The notes under the pieces: model-generated
Told to the model about the DNA's origin: nothing
Seen by the model: only the letters and a program-made list of their open reading frames with translations
Database searches by the model: none
Source of the DNA: Candidatus Gygaella obscura
GTDB lineage: Bacteria; Omnitrophota; Gorgyraeia; Gygaellales; Gygaellaceae
DNA: 46,808 nucleotides
Direction of reading: 5' to 3'
Assembly (NCBI GenBank): GCA_030765485.1
Contig: JAVCCR010000032.1
Coordinates: 119,481 to 166,288 of the forward strand
In this document: piece by piece, positions 41,756-46,808 of the stretch
How positions within the stretch are numbered: position 1 is the stretch's first letter
Layout: the number at the start of each line of letters is the position of its first letter
Program-made: the position numbers and the translations under genes

Positions 41756-42531
41756 AAAGAATATTGTTAATTATTTTGGTTATTTGTTTAATGGTTGTTT
41801 TTTTATCTTCTGGTTATTGTGCTTTAGGCAAATGGAAGCAGATTAAGACTTTACATTTTGTTATTTATTTCCAGGAAACTCCTCCTGGGTTTATTGATAA
41901 GGTAAAGGAACGAGCTGAGGATTATTATAGGGAAATAAATTTTAATATGGGTTTTTCTAGGTATGAATACTGGACATGGGATGAAAGATGCAAGATATAT
42001 ATTTATTCTAGCAAGGAAGATTATGTTGAATATACGGGTCAACCTAACTGGAGTGCAGGGTGTGCGGATTATAAAGAGCGTTCCATAAAAAGCTATCCTT
42101 TGGCATCCGGATTTATCGATACCTTGCTTCCTCATGAAATGGGTCATTTGATTTTTCGTGATTTTGTTGGGCATAGTAATACAGTTCCATTATGGTTAGA
42201 TGAGGGGGTGGCTACATATCAGGAATTAGCTAGGCGCTGGGGCAGTAAAAGAACAGTTTTAAACTCGGTTAAAAACAATACGTTTATGACAGTGGAAGAG
42301 CTTACGAATATCGATACACGGAAATTAAAAAGTCGTACTCAAATAGAGCTTTTTTATGCAGAGTCCAGCAATCTCGTTTCTTTTTTGATCGAACGTTATG
42401 GAAAGGCAAAATTCAGGTATTTTTGTGAAGACCTGGGGAAAAGATATTCTTTAGAGAAAGCAATAGCTAACAATTATCCATTTAGAGATCTTAATGAGTT
42501 AAATAGTACATGGTTACGATATCTAAAATAA
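41752..42531 (+). CDS. Secreted HExxH metallopeptidase (peptidase MA-like) within the dcw cluster
   Basis: Predicted exported zinc peptidase. Signal peptide MKRILLIILVICLMVVFLSSGYCA, then a 235-residue domain. Zinc motif H128-E-M-G-H132 and the third ligand E151 in LWLDEGVATYQE are the gluzincin arrangement of peptidase MA-like proteins. The spacing (19 residues) and following helices (ESSNLVSFLIERYG, FCEDLGKRYSLEKAI) support this. It lies between murG and murC, overlapping murG by four bases and murC by 22, so it is co-translated with wall-synthesis genes. The canonical dcw cluster has no gene here. Substrate unknown; a role in envelope maturation is suggested by context only. Confidence 0.85.
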   Translation: MKRILLIILVICLMVVFLSSGYCALGKWKQIKTLHFVIYFQETPPGFIDKVKERAEDYYREINFNMGFSRYEYWTWDERCKIYIYSSKEDYVEYTGQPNWSAGCADYKERSIKSYPLASGFIDTLLPHEMGHLIFRDFVGHSNTVPLWLDEGVATYQELARRWGSKRTVLNSVKNNTFMTVEELTNIDTRKLKSRTQIELFYAESSNLVSFLIERYGKAKFRYFCEDLGKRYSLEKAIANNYPFRDLNELNSTWLRYLK

Positions 42532-43889
42532 ATAAAAACACAGGCTATATTCATTTAATCGGTATTGGTGGTATTGGGATGAGTGCCATTGCGCATCTTT
42601 TGTTATCCAGCGGATATAAAGTCAGTGGTTCGGATTTAAAGAATAGTAAGATTATATCTAGATTACGTTCGCGTGGAGCAAGGATTGTTCTTAGGCACAG
42701 TAAAGATAACATTAGAGATGATGTAATTTTAGTAGTTTTTTCTTCTGCTATCTCACTGGACAACGAAGAGCTTAAACAGGCATTAAGGAAAAATATTTCT
42801 GTGATGCAGAGAGCGAATTGTCTTTATGAGCTGATGCATAAGAAAAAAACTATTGCCATTACTGGTTCTCACGGAAAGACGACAACTACATCTTTAGTCT
42901 CGCATATATTGATTAATGCCCGGCTTGATCCATCGGTAATGGTTGGAGGAATACAGAAAAATATCAAAACCAATGCTGTTTTCGGTAAAGGAAAGTATTT
43001 TATTACAGAGGCAGATGAGAGCGACGGCACGTTTCTTTTGTATAGACCGGATTACTCTATAATTACAAATATAGACTATGAACATGTTGATTTTTTCAAA
43101 AGCTGGAAAAGGATAAAAGAGAAGTTTATTGAGTTTGCAAACAATACAAAAAGAACGGTTATATATTGTTATGATGATGTTAAATTAAGAAAATTATTAA
43201 TCGGTCGGAATAAAAAAACTTTTAGCTATGGATTGAATCATCAGGCACAGCTTTATGCGGATAATATAGAGCTTAGTGGGTTAAATTCCCGGTTTGATGT
43301 TTTTTTAAAAAATAAAAACATCGGTATTATAAGTTTACCTTTATCCGGAGATCATAATATTCGTAATTGTCTAGGTGCTATTGGAATAGGTTTGCAATTA
43401 GGTATTGATTTCAGAACTATGCGCAAAAGTCTTAAGTCGATGAAGGGTGTTGAGAGAAGGCTTCAGGTAAAGCGTTGTAACGGATTTACGGTAATTGATG
43501 ATTATGCCCATCATCCTACAGAGATACGTGCTACTTTAGAAGCACTTACTTCTTTTGAGTATAAGAGAATGATTGTTATTTTTCAGCCGCACAGGTTTAC
43601 GAGAACTAAGTTTCTCTGGGACGATTTTAAAAACTGTTTTAGCAAAAAGGTAGACATGCTTATTATAACGGATATTTATTCAGCTGGGGAGAGTCCGATT
43701 GCAAATATTAATGCACAAAGGCTGGTTAAAGAAATTCTTTGTTTAAGAAAAAATACCTTCTATGTACAAAAAGATGATATCTGTGAAATGCTAGGAAGTA
43801 TGTTTGAGCCGGGAGATATGGTGGTTACACTTGGAGCCGGAGATATCAATAAAGTTAACAATGAAATCGTTAAAATACTTAAAAAATAA
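42510..43889 (+). CDS. murC: UDP-MurNAc:L-alanine ligase
   Basis: First Mur ligase, adding L-Ala to UDP-MurNAc. YIHLIGIGGIGMSAIAHLLLSSG at the N-terminus, ATP loop AITGSHGKTTTTSLVSHIL, TEADESDGTFLLY, ITNIDYEHVDFF, VIDDYAHHPTEIRATL and IFQPHRFTRTKFL are all diagnostic. 459 residues. The ATG is inside the preceding peptidase gene. Overlaps murB by 29 bases with the start chosen for murB. Confidence 0.96.
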   Translation: MVTISKINKNTGYIHLIGIGGIGMSAIAHLLLSSGYKVSGSDLKNSKIISRLRSRGARIVLRHSKDNIRDDVILVVFSSAISLDNEELKQALRKNISVMQRANCLYELMHKKKTIAITGSHGKTTTTSLVSHILINARLDPSVMVGGIQKNIKTNAVFGKGKYFITEADESDGTFLLYRPDYSIITNIDYEHVDFFKSWKRIKEKFIEFANNTKRTVIYCYDDVKLRKLLIGRNKKTFSYGLNHQAQLYADNIELSGLNSRFDVFLKNKNIGIISLPLSGDHNIRNCLGAIGIGLQLGIDFRTMRKSLKSMKGVERRLQVKRCNGFTVIDDYAHHPTEIRATLEALTSFEYKRMIVIFQPHRFTRTKFLWDDFKNCFSKKVDMLIITDIYSAGESPIANINAQRLVKEILCLRKNTFYVQKDDICEMLGSMFEPGDMVVTLGAGDINKVNNEIVKILKK

Positions 43890-44754
43890 GATTCGACGTA
43901 AAGAGCTTTTGTCGAAACATACCAGCTTTAGAATCGGCGGAAAGGTTGATTTTTGGTTTGAACCAGCCGATATAGAAGAGTTAAGGTATATTTTGGAATT
44001 TTCTCACAAGAAGAAACTTCCGCTTTTCGTCATGGGAGAAGGAAGCAATATCTTAGTTTGTGGTGGCAGGATTAAAGCGGTTGTAATCAGATTAAACAAA
44101 CTAAATTTTATCGAAGTTGATAACAATCAAAAGACCATAACTGCCGCAGCGGGCGTAAGACTTTCGTCTTTGGTAAATAGTTCAGCCGAAAATAATTTTA
44201 CAGGTTTAGAGTTTCTTTTTGGTATTCCCGGTTCCCTGGCAGGCGCCTTGGTTATGAATGCGGGTGTTTCTCGTCCTCAAAAGAAATGGATAGATTCCTG
44301 CGTTTTGGATATCTGCGTTATGGATTCTTTGGGAAGAATTAAGTTTTTAGATAGACACGAAGCCGGGTTTAGCTACCGACAGTCCAAATTGGATAAATTT
44401 ATTATTCTTTTTGCAACGCTACAATTAAAGCGTTCTAGCAAAATTAAAATCAATAGACAGTTGAGCGTTTATAAGAAAATAAGGAAAAATAATACTCCTA
44501 ATTATCCCAATGCGGGTTGCATATTCAAGAACCCAAGAAAGAATTTAAGTGCTGCTAAGCTCATCGATGGCTGTGGTTTAAAAAATGTATCTGTTGAAGG
44601 AGCTGTTGTCTGGAATAGGCATGCTAATTTTATTATTAATAGAAATAAGGCAACATATAGCGATATTATTAAATTGATGCATAAGATTATAAAGCGCGTA
44701 AGAAGCCGTTATAAAATTACCCTTATCCCAGAAATTAAAATATGGAAAAGTTAA
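43861..44754 (+). CDS. murB: UDP-N-acetylenolpyruvoylglucosamine reductase
   Basis: FAD enzyme reducing UDP-GlcNAc-enolpyruvate to UDP-MurNAc with NADPH. HTSFRIGGKVDFWFEP, GEGSNILVCGG, GLEFLFGIPGSLAGALVMNAG, FSYRQSKLD and NYPNAGCIFKNP mark a type II MurB. The proton-donor position, often Ser (AGSxFKNP), is Cys here. The final Glu is in LIPEIKIW. The track starts at TTG 43804; ATG 43861 gives MKSLKYLKNKIR and 297 residues, the usual length. Overlaps murC by 29 and ddl by 13 bases. Confidence 0.94.
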   Translation: MKSLKYLKNKIRRKELLSKHTSFRIGGKVDFWFEPADIEELRYILEFSHKKKLPLFVMGEGSNILVCGGRIKAVVIRLNKLNFIEVDNNQKTITAAAGVRLSSLVNSSAENNFTGLEFLFGIPGSLAGALVMNAGVSRPQKKWIDSCVLDICVMDSLGRIKFLDRHEAGFSYRQSKLDKFIILFATLQLKRSSKIKINRQLSVYKKIRKNNTPNYPNAGCIFKNPRKNLSAAKLIDGCGLKNVSVEGAVVWNRHANFIINRNKATYSDIIKLMHKIIKRVRSRYKITLIPEIKIWKS

Positions 44755-45701
44755 ATAAATTAAAGATAGCTGTATTGATGGGGGGAGTATCTTCTGAACG
44801 TGAAATCTCTCTTAAATCCGCAGATGCAGTTTGTCAGGCGCTTGGTTCTCTTGGTTTGAGTGTGGTAAGAATTGATATTGATTCCAAGGAAGAAAGTGAT
44901 ATTCGCACTAAAATAAAAGATGCGCGTAGTGATTTTGTATTTATTGCTTTGCACGGCGGTATGGGAGAAGACGGCTCGATTCAGGCTATAATTGAATCCT
45001 TAGGTATTGCCTATACGGGTTCAGGCGTACAGGCAAGTGCTTTGGCAATGGACAAACTTATATCCCGAAAGATCTTTAAGGATAATGGATTAGAAGTACC
45101 TGGTTATGTTTTAATAAAAGATAGACAGTATGATCCTATTGGCACAATTGAAGAATTCGGTTTTCCGATTGTAGTAAAACCTGTATCCCAGGGCTCGAGT
45201 GTGGGGTTACATATAGTTGACGAAATTAATTCTTTAAACTCTGCTATTCAGGATGCTTTTTTATTTGATAGCGAGGTATTATTAGAAAAATATATCAAAG
45301 GTAGAGAATTGACTGTTGGTATTTTAAATGAACGGGCCCTGACGATTGTGGAGATTAAGCCAAAAAGCAGGTTTTTTGATTTTAACGCAAAATATGGTTG
45401 TCAGCAAACAGATTATATCGTTCCTGCAGTGCTTACAGAAAAACTTGCTGAGAAAATTAAGCATGACGCTTTGCTTGCTCACAATAGTTTGAATTGTCGT
45501 GGGTTTAGCAGGGTTGATATGATATTGGATTATGATGGGAAACCGATAATCTTAGAGGTGAATACTATACCTGGATTAACCAGTACGAGTTTGTTGCCAA
45601 AGGCAGCAAAATCTCAAGGTATAGATTTTCCGCAGCTTTGTCTAAAAATTATTGAAACTTCGTTATATAATGATAAAAATAGACAGAAACAATCGCTTTA
45701 A
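44742..45701 (+). CDS. ddl: D-alanine-D-alanine ligase
   Basis: ATP-grasp ligase making the D-Ala-D-Ala substrate of MurF. Motifs: VLMGGVSSEREISLKSA, FIALHGGMGEDGSIQAI, YTGSGVQASALAMDKLISR, VVKPVSQGSSVGLHIV, FSRVDMILDYDGKPIILEVNTIPGLT. 319 residues, one copy in the window. Sequence details that would separate D-Ala-D-Ala from D-Ala-D-lactate types were not resolved by eye. Overlaps murB by 13 bases and ftsQ by 32. Confidence 0.95.
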   Translation: MEKLNKLKIAVLMGGVSSEREISLKSADAVCQALGSLGLSVVRIDIDSKEESDIRTKIKDARSDFVFIALHGGMGEDGSIQAIIESLGIAYTGSGVQASALAMDKLISRKIFKDNGLEVPGYVLIKDRQYDPIGTIEEFGFPIVVKPVSQGSSVGLHIVDEINSLNSAIQDAFLFDSEVLLEKYIKGRELTVGILNERALTIVEIKPKSRFFDFNAKYGCQQTDYIVPAVLTEKLAEKIKHDALLAHNSLNCRGFSRVDMILDYDGKPIILEVNTIPGLTSTSLLPKAAKSQGIDFPQLCLKIIETSLYNDKNRQKQSL

Positions 45702-46461
45702 GCAAATAATATTATTTCTTGTTTTTGGGTTAGTTTCAATCGGTATTATCTCGATATTGATATCCACTTGGTTTAAGCAATCAAGTTTTTTTAACGTTAA
45801 GAAGGTAACTGTTCTTAATTCAAAATACGCAAATTTTAAGTTTGATTATCTTAAAAATAGTAATATTTTCGAGCTTGATTTGAAAAGCCTTGAGCAGTTT
45901 ATAGCCGATGATTATTATTTTATTGATTCAGTGAGGATTTCGCGATACCTTCCGGATCGGTTGATTATCCAGGTAGAAGAAAAAAATCCTATTGCTAGAA
46001 TCCTTTTACGCGAAAAGAGAAAAAATAAGTATTATTCCGTAGATAAACACGGGATGCTTTTACCGGTTGAAATATATAAGAGTGACGAACCAGTGGTGCT
46101 ACTTGGTTTTCATAGGCTTTTAAAAGCACCAAATATAGGTAAAGTTTATTATTATGATGAATTAAGTATATGTTTGGATTTTATCATACGCCTTAAGGAA
46201 GTAGTAATTCCTGATTCTTTAAGATTAAGATGCATAGATTTTAAAAATAGGAATAATATATCTATTTTATTCTGTATTAGTTCTGGAAAAGAAAAAAATG
46301 ATTTGAAAAAAACGTGCATAAAAGTTGTTTTTATCCTAAAGGATATTAATGAGAAAACTGATCTTTTAGTCAATGTATTGAATTCTTTGGTTGATAAACT
46401 GAATAAAATAGATTATATTGATTTAAGATTTAATGAGCCGATTGTAAAAGAAAGTAATTAA
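45670..46461 (+). CDS. ftsQ: Cell division protein FtsQ (DivIB)
   Basis: Bitopic divisome protein connecting early and late division proteins (FtsQLB). Short cytoplasmic tail, transmembrane helix at about 11-32 (ILFLVFGLVSIGIISILIST), then a POTRA domain (FFNVKKVTVLN to LPDRLIIQVEEKNPIARILL) and a beta domain beginning YYSVDKHGMLLP. The track's TTG start at 45652 adds six residues; ATG 45670 is preferred. 263 residues. Position between ddl and ftsA supports the call. Confidence 0.9.
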   Translation: MIKIDRNNRFKQIILFLVFGLVSIGIISILISTWFKQSSFFNVKKVTVLNSKYANFKFDYLKNSNIFELDLKSLEQFIADDYYFIDSVRISRYLPDRLIIQVEEKNPIARILLREKRKNKYYSVDKHGMLLPVEIYKSDEPVVLLGFHRLLKAPNIGKVYYYDELSICLDFIIRLKEVVIPDSLRLRCIDFKNRNNISILFCISSGKEKNDLKKTCIKVVFILKDINEKTDLLVNVLNSLVDKLNKIDYIDLRFNEPIVKESN

Positions 46462-46466
46462 ACTGT

Positions 46467-46808
46467 ATGAAAAGTATTTGTTCTATAGATTTAGGTTCGT
46501 ATAAAATAAAGGGCTGTCTGGCTACGGTTAATAAAAGGCTGGAGATGGTAGATATTACTTTTAAAGAAATTCCTTCCCGTGGCATAAAACAGGGGATGAT
46601 AAAAAACATATCCGAATTGAGCGAGTCAATAGCTTTGCTTATGGATTGCCTGCAGGAAAAAAAGAAGGCTAGGATTGACAAAGTTTATGTCGGTATAAAC
46701 GGGCTTTGTCTGAATTTTTGTTCTGTTGAGGCAGTAATTCCTTTAACCGAGAGGGCAAATAAACTTGTGGATAAAAATGATTTAGAAAGAATTGAGAAAT
46801 ACGCAAGT
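46467..46808 (+). CDS. ftsA: Cell division protein FtsA (3' end beyond window)
   Basis: Actin-like ATPase that tethers FtsZ to the membrane. Only the first 114 codons are in the window and the ORF track omits it. MKSICSIDLGSYKIKGCLA is the phosphate-1 loop of the actin/Hsp70 fold, followed by GIKQGMIKNISELSESI and VYVGINGLCLNFC, matching the FtsA subdomain 1A-1C transition. It begins five bases after the ftsQ stop. ftsZ is expected next, outside the window. Confidence 0.92.
   Translation, partial: MKSICSIDLGSYKIKGCLATVNKRLEMVDITFKEIPSRGIKQGMIKNISELSESIALLMDCLQEKKKARIDKVYVGINGLCLNFCSVEAVIPLTERANKLVDKNDLERIEKYAS

Noticed and set aside
43804-43860. 19-residue N-terminal extension of MurB from TTG 43804
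   Set aside because: It would overlap murC by 86 bases and add residues without family similarity.
1-46808. CRISPR arrays, insertion sequences, rRNA genes, attachment sites
   Set aside because: No regularly spaced repeats, transposase motifs, rRNA signatures or duplicated integration sites were seen on either strand.

Overview
The window is a gene-dense, AT-rich bacterial chromosome segment, almost entirely housekeeping and almost all on the + strand. The gene set (meso-DAP-type MurE, complete mraZ-to-ftsA division/cell-wall cluster, RodZ, and a very large kinase/ATPase/GGDEF signalling protein) points to a Gram-negative-type bacterium. The overall style (about one-third GC, long chains of genes overlapping by a few bases, many starts without a clear Shine-Dalgarno) would fit an uncultured lineage such as Omnitrophota. 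That placement is an inference from gene content and was not tested by any search. I see no CRISPR array, prophage or insertion sequence.

Layout. (1) 1-3.3 kb: a UvrD-type helicase fused to an Fe-S PD-(D/E)XK nuclease (5' end outside the window), then a broken DoxX-family gene that the ORF track misses, closed by an intrinsic terminator. (2) 3.3-8.2 kb: one 1618-residue Ser/Thr kinase, ATPase, TPR, GAF and GGDEF protein. (3) 8.2-15.9 kb: rpsO-pnp-ftsK-rodZ-rimO-pgsA-pgpA behind a near-consensus promoter; thpR and cinA face them on the - strand. (4) 16.9-21.9 kb: a riboflavin operon (ribBA-ribH-nusB-PHP phosphoesterase-ribD-ribE) behind an FMN riboswitch whose terminator and antiterminator can both be read in the sequence. 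(5) 21.9-28.4 kb: a DUF72 gene, tRNA-Pro(CGG), acylphosphatase, ligA, a small exported protein, a metallo-beta-lactamase-fold hydrolase, a Xer recombinase and a CCA-adding enzyme. (6) 28.5-30.8 kb: rbfA-nrnA-ribF. (7) 30.8 kb to the end: the dcw cluster mraZ-rsmH-ftsL-ftsI-murE-murF-mraY-murD-ftsW-murG-[peptidase]-murC-murB-ddl-ftsQ-ftsA (cut by the window end), driven by a TTGACA/TATACT promoter followed by an array of MraZ-type boxes.

How they work together. The dcw cluster makes the lipid-linked peptidoglycan precursor (MurB-F, Ddl, MraY, MurG) and the divisome that polymerises it (FtsL, FtsI, FtsW, FtsQ, FtsA). MraZ probably represses its own operon. RibBA, RibD, RibH and RibE make riboflavin, and RibF converts it to FMN/FAD, the ligand of the upstream riboswitch. 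The one riboflavin step without a recognised enzyme here is the dephosphorylation, and a PHP-family phosphoesterase sits inside the operon, overlapping ribD. The most interesting items are this phosphoesterase, the kinase/GGDEF protein, the doubly broken doxX, the metalloprotease inserted between murG and murC, the MraZ operator array, the back-to-back promoters sharing a -35 region, and a RibF with an eroded flavokinase motif.
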